Assembly: GCA_030247855.1 (NCBI GenBank)
Contig: JAPDRN010000009.1
Span: 248,001-312,000, forward strand
From: Knufia peltigerae
Lineage: Eukaryota; Ascomycota; Eurotiomycetes; Chaetothyriales; Trichomeriaceae
Length of the DNA stretch: 64,000 bases
Reading direction: 5' to 3'
The translations under genes were made by a program, and so were the position numbers. The notes below the pieces were generated by a model. That model saw nothing but the letters and a program-made list of their open reading frames with translations. It ran no database searches and was not told where the DNA came from. This document shows, one piece after another, positions 1 to 11,475 of this stretch. Positions within the stretch are counted from its first letter, which is position 1. Each line of letters starts with the position of its first letter.

Positions 1-1378
1 ATAGGTACTTCGGACGTGGGTAAGAAGAGAGAGGCCAAAAACGATGCAAGAATGTCCAAAGCCCAGAGGCGCAAAGCAGCCATTCAGGGACTGCAGGGAA
101 CAGCGAGGCCCGCATCTGCAGGTGCCCAGTTTTCTGGGGGGAGTGTAGGGACCCTGAAGCGCAGATTTAATTAGGTACGAGTACGAGTACGAGTACCAGA
201 CAATTACCACCTGCATGCATGACCTATTACTCGGTACAGATACGATTTACATTAGTCCCGGATCAATAACACTGCTCAGGTACCTACGATCATTAGGTAC
301 TCTTTAGGCATCCTTCTACGAGTTATAATAATACTTGGGCAAGGTCAGGCATCTTACCAGAGGCACACCGCTGGCAGCTAATGCACTCCCCTGATCACCA
401 CATCCACCTTTGGCACTGTCGCCCCTGCTCCCCTTTCTCTTTCTGCACTCCTGAATGTCCTTTTCTTCTTCTTCACTAAATTGTGTCGGTGCCACTCTTC
501 TCCTGATTCGAAGTAATCTCTATGCAATACAACTAGGCGTATTGGTTCGTTGTCATACATTCCAAGTTAGATGTCCGTGCGGCTCCGCCAACGCATGTGT
601 CTCACTATCAATATTTGGCTACAGCCAAAATGCAAAGTCTGCTTGTCAAGTATTTAAGGTAGGGAGGCATACTTTTCATTGCTTACGAGGTACCTATGGA
701 GTGGTAAATTAGGCGGAATCGTCCATCGGGGGTGTCTACGCTGAAAATCCCAGACAAGAGTACATCAGAGCTGCCGCCAAGTCAGTAGACTATTCAAGTA
801 TGGTTGTACATTCATCAGTCTCCATGGGTAGTGTGACAATCAGTCAAGAGAACCATCTTTTAGGGCATTGGTGAATCGTCAAGTCCTCGATTTCCGAACC
901 TGTCGTACAGTCTTACAGTAATGGCGCTCTCCAGCCACCAGCTGCAAGTCTCAGCAGGTCAATGTTTAGGATCGGATGTGGTTAGGTCTTGGAATGACAA
1001 TGTCGTGTCCTGTATATCATTCAACTTGACGCACCCTCCGGTCGGGAGCTCTGCGAGTGTGATGGGTGATGAATAGAGCGATTCGAATCTCAGTCGTCGC
1101 CGTTCTGGATTTGCTCCTAGGCGTTGATTCAGTGAGTTATAGAAGAGCCTCCGGCTCTTGCTACTCACTACTCATCTTGTCTCTTTTTGCCGTCTGCTAC
1201 CACTGTAGCATGTGCGGCGTGTGAGTCTCGAATTTTTGAATGGCGACGTTAGGTCGCCGTAGATATATGGAGCCTCCGTATGTGGTGCACTTTGGCGATC
1301 TTCACAAGAGACGATGAGGGAGAGAGAGTCTCTCAAGCAATGCTTCTCTTCGCCAGCGATAGGAAATCGGTGCACATT
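1..1378. other. intergenic, no gene seen
   Basis: No convincing coding frame on either strand. The stretch holds a short tandem array of TACGAG near 176-196 and scattered GGTACCTA-like words that are common in fungal spacer DNA. Its right end is the 3' side of the BOS1 gene. Confidence 0.6.
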
Positions 1379-2162
1379 TCACCGGAGGAAGTGGATGACC
1401 AACCAGCAGAACAGGAAGAACACAATCACTCCTCCCCAGAAAATCCACTTGTCCTGCATTGCTCTCCTCTCAACCATGCGTATCGTGTCTCCGCTGACTC
1501 CCAGAGTGTTGGCCACGCTGTAGAGTCTCTTCTGTGTGCCTTTCAAGATTTCTCGCTGTTGTCCCAAATCCCCTAGAACTGCTCGTCCACGATCCAAGAA
1601 TTCGTCAATCTGGGCATTGGCTGTGTCGAAGAAACTCTGTTCACGGAGAGCGTGATCCTCGCGGGAGTAATTGCTGGGGCCGGCGCCAAATGACAAGCCG
1701 TCCTGTGTATTTCGATGCGCCGGTGCAAACGCGCTCTGGCTCGACGCGTGTGCGTATGGATTTTCAGGAGTTGCGGCATGATGAGGGCGTCTTCCCAATA
1801 ACTCGTTCCGGTTGTTCGCTGCCACCGCACCTTCACGTTCTTTCTTAAGCTGGTCGAATTGCGCGCGATAGGAGGATAGTTCTGCTCTGAAATTCTTCAA
1901 TCTCTCGGCTGCCTTCTCTTTCTTCTCTTCGTTGAGCTCGTTTCGCGAGAGGTTCTGGTAATCATCTAGCGTTCTTGCCAGACTCGTCAGTGTAGTGGAA
2001 ATCTGGCCCTGCAGAGCAGGAGAGGCAGTGGCTGGCGCCTGGGCAAAAGTCTCGAGATCTCGTCGTACGGCAGTGGACTGCTTCAGTGCCTGGTTGAATT
2101 GCACGTTCTGGGTAGGTATCAGAATGAAAGCATGTGAAGGGACCGCGACGTAAACTTGCCAT
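1379..2162 (-). CDS. BOS1: Bos1/membrin-like Golgi SNARE
   Basis: Qb-type SNARE expected to act in ER-to-Golgi vesicle fusion on the cytosolic face of early secretory membranes. The 243-residue model has an N-terminal helical region, a long central coiled coil with a Glu/Lys-rich stretch, a C-terminal SNARE helix (roughly residues 175-225, including ILKGTQKRLYSVANTLGVSG) and a single membrane anchor ending in WLVIHFLR. That order matches the family. The only upstream ATG is at 2160-2162. Reading straight on is out of frame, but a GC-AG intron at 2108-2159 (52 nt, starts GCAAGT, ends CCCAG) joins ATG directly to AACGTGCAATTC, giving MNVQFNQALKQ, the expected Bos1 start. Exons: 2160-2162 and 1379-2107. 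The family call is strong; the one-codon first exon is inferred from frame and homology memory. Confidence 0.88.
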
Positions 2163-2179
2163 TGTATTTCGCTGGCCAC

Positions 2180-3049
2180 AGAACAGGCTGTAAGAAGGAT
2201 AGAATGGCGACCTTCAGAAAGACGGAAAGCCCTAGAACTCTAGTCGAGAGGAAATGATCACGTATTATAGCACAGGAGTTGCCTGGTGTTTACTGAAAGT
2301 ACAGATTGTCCTTGTCCAACTCCTGCACAAAATAAAAGCGGCGGAACAGCGTAAGTAGCGTGTCGAATGGATTGATTCCATCTACATGCCCTCACTTCTT
2401 TTGGTAATCTCATTGATCTCGAAATTACCATTTTGTGATGAGCCTGTCACGTAAATGAATGTGTTTTGGAGAGGCATGTTAGAATCCAGTCCTTGTGTCA
2501 CCTTTGTGCGCGATGGTACACCGAGGATGGGAAGCTCAACTCGAGTTACGCGGTCCTACAAGGGATTCGCAGAGATGACACCCCCGGGCGTGAATAGACA
2601 AGGCAATGTCAGAGTCACAAGTGAGATGTATCTAGGTAATTCACCTGCAAAAAGCAGAATCCAAAGGTTTGCATCTGGCATTTTTGAAGACAAACGTCCA
2701 ACAGGCATTGTGTAGGAGGCAGGTACTGTCTCTCCGACTGCCTCTTTCTCACCCAGCGTTTATCCTTGCGTTCGCGACCCTGCAACAATTACTACGACAT
2801 GCCATAATATGCACTATCCTCTGAACACACAGACGGTCAAGGACACATCCTGACCGACTCCCCTTCATAACTACACATTAGACGAGGACATAGTGCCGAA
2901 TCTTTCTTCACCATCATTACCTCCAGCCATTCCATCCGAACAACAAGCATCGATATCAACACCGGCCCTATCAGTCCTCCAGTCCATACTATCGTCTAGT
3001 GACAACCACCCAACCCAGATCTGTCCACAAACATCGATCGTTTTTAAAC
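2180..3049. other. intergenic, no gene seen
   Basis: Upstream region of BOS1 (which reads leftward) and of the small ORF to the right. One open frame near 2455-2715 has no coding-like composition or recognisable motif. No repeats stand out. Confidence 0.5.
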
Positions 3050-3340
3050 ATGGTCATCATGTCTACCGCCTTACAAAGAAACTGGCAAATGATGAAGCAG
3101 GACTGGCCCTTGGTGTCGACCGCAGTGCTCTGCAATCCCGTCTTGGTTCTTCATGCTATGAACGGCCTACTCAGCTATCTCGACCCGGCTGGCATGAGTA
3201 ACCCTCTCTTCAACACGCGGGTCAATCCTCATCTCGATGTTCATGCCGACGAAAACTTTACAAGAGTCTTTACTGCCGTCATAGTAATGGCGCAATTGGC
3301 AGCATATCGCTCGTTTCGAAACGATAACCGGAAGTCATAA
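3050..3340 (+). CDS. small unassigned protein, 96 aa
   Basis: I do not recognise this protein. The frame opens at ATG 3050 and closes at TAA 3338-3340 with no intron needed. Third codon positions are rich in G/C, as in the known genes here, which is the main reason for calling it. Residues about 20-45 are moderately hydrophobic (VLCNPVLVLHAMNGLLSYL) and a second hydrophobic patch lies near residues 72-85 (FTAVIVMAQLAAY), so a small membrane-associated protein is possible. An in-frame upstream ATG at 2999 would add 17 residues. It could still be a chance ORF. Confidence 0.5.
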   Translation: MVIMSTALQRNWQMMKQDWPLVSTAVLCNPVLVLHAMNGLLSYLDPAGMSNPLFNTRVNPHLDVHADENFTRVFTAVIVMAQLAAYRSFRNDNRKS

Positions 3341-3649
3341 GAGTGGAAACGTTCCTCAACTACTTGACATGAATTGAGAGTATCAGGTATTGTGGCGAGG
3401 AGTCAACAAGGACACCCGAGGGCGGCGTTTCAATGTGGGCGCATGGACAGAGACCATGGGTGTTGAAATATCATTGTACTTAGAGAGAAGTCAAGGGGAT
3501 ATCATATTGTGAGCAAAAACATGTTATCGAACCCGAGTGCTCGCGCCTTAGCCGCCCTGTCAACCGAGTAGAGAGTTCAAGGAAAATGTTACACCATGAA
3601 ATACCCCCACCACCGTACGAGATTGATTGTTCTGCGCTTCGTCCACCGT
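3341..3649. other. intergenic, no gene seen
   Basis: Tail-to-tail spacer between the small ORF and the Om14-like gene. No coding frame, repeat or RNA gene recognised. Confidence 0.5.
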
Positions 3650-4349
3650 CTATTTGGGAGGATACTTGTTCTCAAACAGCCATCTGATATGTTGGTCAGC
3701 TTGCAAAATCAAGATAGAAACGAGAATGTGTAAACTCACTTGCTGCCAAAATAATCGGCCACAGCAAAGGCACCAACGCACCCGGCGACCGTTCCGGCGA
3801 GTTGCCAGTCCAATTTGCCTTCAGAGTGCTTCTTGTAGGCGCCATAGCCAAGAGTAGCTGCAGTGATGCCCCAGATCAATGCATTGCCGACAACCACAGG
3901 GTTGTCTCTGTTGTCGCTCAATTTCTTGCCATCCTTCTTCAACGCGTCCTTGACGGACTTGCCCTTGGTGGCAGCCTTTCTCTTGGCGATCTCAGCCTTC
4001 TCGGCTGCGATACGAGCCTTATCCTCTGCTTCATGCTCGAGTCTTTCTGCCTGAGTCTCTGTCTTCACGGCTTGCTCTTGGAAATCGGACTTCACTGAGC
4101 TGACATGAGGGGAGTCGACGTCGATCAAGCTGGCGGATTCAGACTCAGAGGGAGCGAGCGAAGGAACTGGATGAGCGCGACTACATCGATAGGTCAGCGA
4201 AGTTCATAGCGACCCACTGCGGTGGGAAAAAAACATACGCCTGTGACCAAATTAGTATTGAGGTATTTTCACCACAGCAGGAACAGGCGTCTACCAACCT
4301 CTTCTGGAGACTGCTTAGGGCCTTTGGAAGCAATATCGGCGTAACTCAT
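3650..4349 (-). CDS. OM14: Om14-like mitochondrial outer-membrane protein
   Basis: Predicted 175-residue mitochondrial outer-membrane protein of the Om14 type; the yeast family member helps dock cytosolic ribosomes at mitochondria. It starts MSYADIASKGPKQSPEE, has an acidic/Ser stretch with LIDVDSPHVSSV, a Lys/Ala/Glu-rich coiled coil, then two hydrophobic segments (VVVGNALIWGITAATLGYG and LAGTVAGCVGAFAVADYFG) and a tail ending NKYPPK. Exons: 4299-4349, 4239-4240, 3740-4180 and 3650-3683. The second exon is only two bases (GC), flanked by CACAG and GTATGT, with a 58-nt intron on each side. Without it the third exon hits a stop within 12 codons; with it the junction reads EEARAHP, as expected for the family. 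The last intron (3684-3739) starts GTGAGT. Total 528 nt closes in frame. Confidence 0.85.
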
Positions 4350-5091
4350 GGTGGGCGAAGGGATGCGAAAAGGAGGAATTCTTAGTCCGGAATGGGTTGA
4401 TGGTTTGACAGGACGGCAGATGAGTTGATGCGAGGTAAAGGAAGTGTGGAAGAAGAACAAGAGCAACAAGCAAAAGCCTGTAGCTGGATGGTGTCGAAAT
4501 CATGGCTTATGACGCAGGAGGCATCCTGGCATGTGAACTGGCCATCGACCCCCGAATTGGTTAGAATGGAACCATTAGAATATCTTGATTGGCCAAGTGT
4601 TTCTCCGACGAGCTTGGAGGCTTCGCCATTGGACGACCAGGTCGACCCATCAACCCGAGACGCAACACGTGACATTGGTGTTAGAGAAGGATGACTAAGT
4701 CGACTTGACCTGCTGTACTACTTCTGTGGATACTACGTCGTGCCGGTGGTGGAACGGCTACTGCAAGTCGATCATGGGCTCCTGTGGCTATGGCTATGCA
4801 GACCACCAAGTCGTTCACCATCTCAATCTAACCTAGGTACACCAATTCCCATCTCCAACGAGAACAGCCTGATATCGGATACTAGGTCAGTCCCAACGTT
4901 AGCCACCTTCCTCTTTCGGTGCCGATACTGCGATAATCATGACAATTGAGTTGGTTGATATGATTCGACTTCTTGGGTCGCATCCCTTCTCACTTTGAAA
5001 TCATGACGCTCGGCCTTCTCTCGTTGCTGCTGCCGCTCGCTTTCGACAGACGAATACCAATTATCTGGACCCTTGAGCGTTGCTGGCCTTC
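4350..5091. other. divergent promoter region, no gene seen
   Basis: Shared upstream region of the Om14-like gene (-) and the amino-acid permease (+). It contains CACGTGAC at about 4667 and an inverted CCAAT context (GATTGGCCAA) near 4580. The open frames here lack coding character. Confidence 0.5.
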
Positions 5092-6890
5092 ATGATGACG
5101 GACTCTGAGAAGTATCGTTACACCGGCCCTGGGGATGATGAATTTGAGCCCGAGGACCTTTCCGCAACTCGTAGCGGACGATATTCAGATGGCGCTCCTG
5201 CTGGCTATCACGGTGCGTATCAACTTTCAAGACGTCGTCGACGGAACAATATGACTGACATGCCCACAGCTCACGACGTTTTTGGCAATGAGGAGAATGC
5301 TGCCATCAAATACAAGACTCTCTCCTGGCCACTGGTTGCAGTGCTCATGATTGCCGAGATCGTTAGCAACGGCATGCTCTCGCTCCCTGCTGCGACGGCT
5401 GTTGTTGGCATCGTCCCTGGGGTCGTCTTGATCGCTTTTCTAGGTCAGTCTGAACCCCTCACGATACTAAACCACCGATGCTGAGACCAATGGCCGTCGC
5501 TCCAGGCATATTCGCATTGTATACGTCTCTTATCCTGATCGACTACAAGCTCAATCACCCGGAAGTCCACAACATGGGCGATGCCGGTATGATAATGGGC
5601 GGTCCAATTCTACGTGAAATCCTCTCTGCAGGAACTGTGATATTCGCCGTCTTCGCAACTGGCTCGCAGCTACTCGCTGGCCAGATCACGTTGGGAGTCT
5701 TATCCGAGAACAAGCTATGTCTGATGCTATACACAGGTAAATCCACTCTTCGTTTCTCAGCACTAGGCTTATTCTTGTCCAAGGGATCTTTGCCGTCGCG
5801 ACTCTCGTCCTATCTTTCCCAAGGACGCTGGACTCCCTCTCATGGCTCTGCATTCCATCATGTATCTGCATCCTCGTGGCGGGGATCGTAGGTATGGCAG
5901 CAGCAGGCGGCCACCCAGCACCCGATCGCCATGTTGACATCGCTCTATCTGCAAGCTTTTACGACGCCTTTGTCTCAATAACAAATCCAGTCTTTGCATA
6001 TGCGGGGCACTTTATGTTCTTCATTCTCATCTCTGAGATGCGGAGGCCTCAAGATGCTAAAAAGGCCGCTTGGGTCTTGCAGGTTTTCGCCACTACGTAT
6101 GCATGCCTGATGCATCTTGTTGATTCTCCACGTAGCTAATTGTACTATTTGACAGGTTTTATATTGTCTTCACGGTCGTTATGTACGTCTATCTGGGGCC
6201 ATCCGTACAGTCTCCCGCATTCTCATCCTTGCCTACAAAATGGGCCAAAGCTACGGTTCGTTTTGCCCGCTGACTTCTCTAACCGCAACCGTCACGCTAA
6301 TTCGCCGTCTCGGGAATGAATAGTACGGCATCGCCCTTCCGAACTTCCTCATCGCAGGTTCCTTATACTCGCACACGGCCGCGAAATTGTTCTTCATCCG
6401 CTTATTTCGCCGCACCCGCCATCTGCACGAGCATACCGTCCTGGGCTGGACGACATGGACCATTCTAATTATCCTCGCGAACGGAGCCGCGTTCGTTCTC
6501 GCGGTCGGTGTGCCCATCTTTGCATATCTCGTGTCCATTGCCGCGAGTTTGTTTGCTAGCTGGTACACGTATGGCATTGCAGGAGCGTTCTGGCTGTATG
6601 ATTCATGGCATGGTCTGGACAAAGGCCGCTTAAGGGGCGTATATGGCATCACAGCTTGGAAGGGGAGTCCATTCAAGACGGTCCTGAACAGTCTGACGTT
6701 CTTGGCTGGGGCATTTATTTGTATTGCTGGTGAGTTCCCTTTATGCCCGAAACCTTGCTTGCATCTTGTCAGAAATGACTTTCACGAATCCTCCGAGGCT
6801 AATAGTTGTTTCGTAGGAACCTATGTCTCCATCAAACTCATCATTGATGCGTATAGTAGCGGGAGTGTTGGCGCGCCATTTGCATGTTGA
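5092..6890 (+). CDS. amino-acid permease, AAAP/MTR type
   Basis: Predicted plasma-membrane amino-acid/proton symporter of the AAAP (Aa_trans) family, closest in feel to the fungal neutral amino-acid permease group. The 472-residue model has a hydrophilic N-terminus, the conserved entry segment DVFGNEENAAIKYKTLSWP, then about ten or eleven hydrophobic helices to the C-terminus. Seven exons: 5092-5212, 5270-5443, 5506-5736, 5784-6096, 6156-6255, 6324-6729 and 6817-6890. All introns are GT-AG, 47-87 nt, and lengths sum to 1419 nt. The start is the first ATG of the frame (5092; 5095 follows at once). The substrate cannot be read from sequence alone. Confidence 0.88.
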
Positions 6891-7797
6891 CGTCCATATT
6901 GACGACCTGAGTTGGAAATATCGTGATATAGTGCAGTTTACAGCCATGCCACCGGTTACTACTATGAGGAGAGAGGAGCCCATCATTATCGCCATATCAA
7001 CACCACGTGCCTACATCTATGCTCGCTTCTTTGACCTTTTCCATTTTCATGCTGTTTCTTTCATGATTGAACCTGGAATCTAGGTGTAAACTTTCTACTT
7101 GACCATAACTCTGGCGTTGGCACTTCCCACTCTCAAGATTAGGCATGGAATAACCCTCGACCGATCCAGGCCCCTTCTTGTCGTTTCATACATTTATGTT
7201 TCCCAGGTTCTTACACTGCCATCATGCGCACAAAAGTGTCGAGTAGAAAGCGGAAGAAAGTCAAATGTTACTCAGACAGACAATGTCTTGGTAGCACAAG
7301 CAATGGTCAAACTGCTCCGAGCTCCCGCCGCCATCGCCGCATTTAAAACCCCTCGCTCACGACTCACCTTCATCTCACCTTGCTCAGCCTTCGACCCACG
7401 CTTCAGCTCATCCACGTCCCAACGGTCTTGTTACCTCTTGGGACAAACACACGGAGATCGAGTGCTAACATGTTCTCCCGGAAAAACCAGCCGTGCGTCA
7501 GCCAGCAAGACGGATAAGGAGACTTTCATGAGTCAAGGGCCCTTTTGACTGGACGACCATATAGCATCGAAGGTGAGGACGTAGGTTTAGATATAGAGGC
7601 GGTACTCAGTCATCGCCAGGGTGACCCAAAAAGAGTCTTTGGAAGCGTATACAACAACACTATTCTCAATAATATGCCGCCTTGGAGACTTGTTGAGGGG
7701 GGGTGTATCGAGTAGGCCGATACTGAAAGTAATGTCGAGAGATTTGACATCCTCCTCGTTCTCCCAGCATTCATTCAATATTTGAAAAAGTCCTATG
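6891..7797. other. intergenic, no gene seen
   Basis: Tail-to-tail spacer between the permease and the ankyrin-repeat gene. An open frame near 7099-7548 (+) and one near 7587-8120 (-) show no domain and poor codon character. Confidence 0.5.
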
Positions 7798-10169
7798 CTA
7801 TTCGTTGGCATCAAAGAAGTTATCCTCTTCCTCTTCTTCCTCCTCTTCTTCCTCCTCCTCTTCCTCCTCATCGGGCTTTCTCTGCTGTATCTTGTCCAGT
7901 AATCGTAGAAAGGCCTCTTGCATACCCTCTGGTTTTGGCAACCTCGTTTTGAACAGATCGCGCGCCGTGGAACCGGTATTATCTTGCCATTCGGCATCAA
8001 GAATGGACAATGGAGCGTCCAAAAAGATCTCCATGCACTTGAGTGTTCCTGAGATGGCGATAGCATGCAAAATAGAGCGGCCGTTGGCGATCCTAAAATC
8101 AAGCGCAGCCCCACGTTCAAGCAGTATTTTCGTCACGTCGTCGCTACAATACCGAACAGCCTCGTATAGCGGTGTACAACCGAGAAAATCTGGCCGCTCA
8201 ATGTCGGCTCCTCTTTCCAGAAGCCAGCGAGCAACACGGGGGTGATCGAGACATGCTGCGGATGCTAAAGCGGTTGTCCCGTAGTTGTCTTCCGTGTCGA
8301 CCGAGCCGCCCGCGTTCACGAGAAGATCAAAGATTTCTATCGCATCGTTCGAGTATGCTGCAGTCTGTAGGGCTGTACAGCCATTCTTGTCCTTGTGGTC
8401 TACATCGGCTCCTCTCCGCAGTAGAAGCTCAACGCAAGCGGCGGCTCCTCCTTCAGCAGCTGCATGTAGCGCTGTTTGACCTTCCCAGTTTCTGATCGTT
8501 TCATCTGCTCCGGCCGCAAGCAAAATGGTCGCCTTTTGCGTATCGCCCCTGACACATGCCCAGTATAATGGGGTCATTCCATATGTGTCTGTCTCATTCA
8601 CCTGTTCTCGATAGTGAGGTTTTAGCAACGTCGATTCCAACTCACCGTGGTGAGTTTCGACGACAAGGTTATGTATGTGGGTAAAACCCCAGATTTCTGC
8701 ATGATCCGTTGCAATTTTAGCAAAGATCTCGTCAGATCCGTATCCTAGTTGGTCTGTTCGCGACTTCGAGATGACTCTGCGTGACACACTATGTGCAACC
8801 GTCCTTCCGGATGTTAGTGACTTCACAGGAGCCCAGTCTTCTAGGATTGCCTACCATCCGGCATCGTCGACGATGAACGGATCAATTTTGACAACATCAA
8901 GCAGGAAATTGGCCACATCTTTGCCATGAGGATGCTCGATCGCGAACCGAACTAGCTTAGCAAACACAGCAAGTGCGAGCCGACGGGATATCTTACGTAG
9001 AGTGGAGTCTGGCCTGTTGAAGCATTGAGCACGTTTGGCGATATGCGTCTCTCCTCGAACAGGGTGCTGACGCCCGGGAGGTCCCCCTGCCTGGCCAGAT
9101 TGAAGATGCTATTGTCGGAATTCGGAATCCGATCTCTGACTTTCAAGCCCAGATGTGGCTCATTTGTGTAAGTCATAGCCACGGTCAAGTCCACAGCCTT
9201 GGAGAGGAGCCAAGAGGGGAATGTATACGAAACCTGCATTGCTCGTGAGTATTGATTCCGGCATCCCGGAATGGTACAGTGCCGTAACCAAAGCGGCAGT
9301 CCAGCGTATCCCACGAATAGATGACCGACCACACGGCTGAGAAAGGCCGGAGACTTCGCGTGTCTTCGGGCATGGCAGGCACAATTGCATGATCCTCCAC
9401 ATTGCACCGTTCGGTGCAGGTGAAAAGTAATATTCCCAAACCGAGCTATTTGTTGAACAACAGCCCATTGTAATTGTGACCAATGATTTTGTGGAGGCAG
9501 GTCGGTGAAAGTAAATGGAATCGAAATCCCTTGCGGATCCTGCTGCATTGACGGGATGATACTGTCGGAAAGCTCGACTCCACCCTCGTCACATCTTCCA
9601 TAACTGCCGCTCGACACTCTTTGCGGTATGATCTGGTCGAGTTGTAGATGTATTTTTGTCGTGGTAACTCTGTTGTTTGTTAGTTTATGGTAAGACCCCC
9701 AGTAAAAGCAAACAAGAAGAGATCTTTGCGCGCACACATTGAATCTTGTCAATGACAAGTTGATATCATGCTTAACCGAGACAAGTTCTTGCTGAAGGCC
9801 TGCGACCATAGACCTTCTGCGAAGCCATCTAGTCTTGTTCAATCTTGCAACACCACCCGAGGCATTGATATACACAGATTCCACGACTGGCCTCAGCTTT
9901 TGGATGATTGCTCTCGCTCTCTGAATTTGAGAGTACATCGACTCTATCGAAGCATCTGGAGGGTCATTGTTCCTCAGGAGAACGCCACGATCAAGGAGAG
10001 ATTGGAGGTCTTGGAGCAGAACAATGATGTCCGCCACTTCATTAGAGACCGACAGAATTTCGTCCGGAGCATGATTGGCATTGTGGATAACTTGCCGTAT
10101 GTAGCGTGCACACGACCCAGACGCTCCAAGTAGAGTGATCACAGCAGTTGATATCGACAGAGGATCCAT
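7798..10169 (-). CDS. NLR/STAND-style N-terminal domain plus ankyrin repeats
   Basis: Predicted 732-residue intracellular protein of the fungal class in which a helical N-terminal domain (starting MDPLSISTAVITLLGASGSC) is followed by ankyrin repeats. Relatives are linked to non-self recognition and heterokaryon incompatibility, but this protein's own role is unknown. No NACHT or NB-ARC P-loop is visible. The middle (residues 150-340) has a Cys/His-rich patch (CGGSCNCACHARRHAK). From about residue 380 there are some seven to nine ankyrin units (GMTPLYWAC, GQTALHAAAEGG, GCTALQTAA). The protein ends in about 16 Glu residues and DNFFDANE. Exons: 9736-10169, 8997-9669, 8855-8955 and 7798-8788; introns 66, 41 and 66 nt, total 2199 nt in frame. 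The 41-nt intron is unusually short. Confidence 0.8.
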
Positions 10170-11475
10170 ATTTCAAGGTCAAGGCGGAGCACAGAAGATG
10201 AAGGAGACTTGTGAAGGAAATCTCCAGTCGATCCGAAAGGCTGCTGGTCAGACTTATCAATAGCGCAGGCGCCATCAGATGGTAAGCTGCGTGCTATAGC
10301 GGCAGCTTACAAGGCAACAAGGCGTCAAACCCTGCATATGCATTTGCAAAAGCATTGGGCACTTCTGGAGTCACGATACCGCGAGGAGGCTGACTTGCAT
10401 CTCGCTTCGTGTGCGGCAAGGGCGCAGCAAGGCAGCCATCATGATATGCAGTTGCCGTTGCCCATACACAAGGATATGTAAGTTGGGCAGTTGAAAGATA
10501 CGAGTTTTAAAAATGCGAACGAGAGGTGAAGGTATGTTGGCTTTGCTTGGACCTATCCGAGACGCATTACGCGTTTCCGATGGTGGCTGGCCCAGTTCGA
10601 GTGGTGAAGGAAGAGTGATCGCTCCCCTGGCTCGCATGAGCCGAGAGTGAGTGAGGGCGGCACCACCCTGTTCCCCGATAACGCGGGAGCCACGAGCACA
10701 GCATAAGTAGCGTAGTTAACTCATCCCAGTAAATACACCATATATAAATGCCCTACTTAGCAAAGGTATAGGGCCTTTATATATTGACATACCTAATTTC
10801 TACGAATCGTTTTACAAGAAGATTCCCTGCTTGGAAAAGAATGCTATGGCTGTGTGATTTTAGCAAGATATATTCGAGTAATAGCGAGCGCTTAGAATAG
10901 CCACCATTTTGTAATGAATTCACTCTCTACGATTTGATCATAAGGTTGTGAGAATTTTATTGTGTTAAAGGGCCGAGTCGGGTGAGCAAGGGGCGATATC
11001 ACTCTGTTTGCTAATCGGGGGTGAGGCGCGAGCTACACAATTCCCACCTTACGAAGGCAGGCCTTACCACCGTGTCAAATGGTGAGGACGACCCAGTCCT
11101 ATTATGTTGGTCGTTTCAGATGGTATTGACTCGCGCGCCAGCAATTTCTTCGAAGGATAGGTGCAGAACGACTCACTGATTCGACTGCGGCTAAGCCCGT
11201 GAACTCATAGCTCTTGCCAACGGCGCTTCGATGAAACATTGTTTTCGAGTGCGATTCGTCAAACCCGGGAATGTCCATGCCAGAAAGATACACACCTATC
11301 ACTAGGCGCTGTGGTGGGGCGTCTCCTCTGAAGACAATGCCTTCAGACCAGCGGGAACATGTTTGCCTAGTCGCCTACCCGGGCCAGCACGCAGGAAGAG
11401 TCCGGCGGCTGCATGCACATTTGGATACTTAACGTCTTATCTTCTCTCATGTGAAGTTCTTCCAGATTGTCAAAC
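10170..11475. other. intergenic, AT-rich in part, no gene seen
   Basis: Upstream of both the ankyrin-repeat gene (-) and the unknown membrane protein (+). The part around 10720-10960 is distinctly AT-rich (several TATATA words). No ORF with coding character, no tRNA and no terminal repeats were recognised. Confidence 0.5.
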
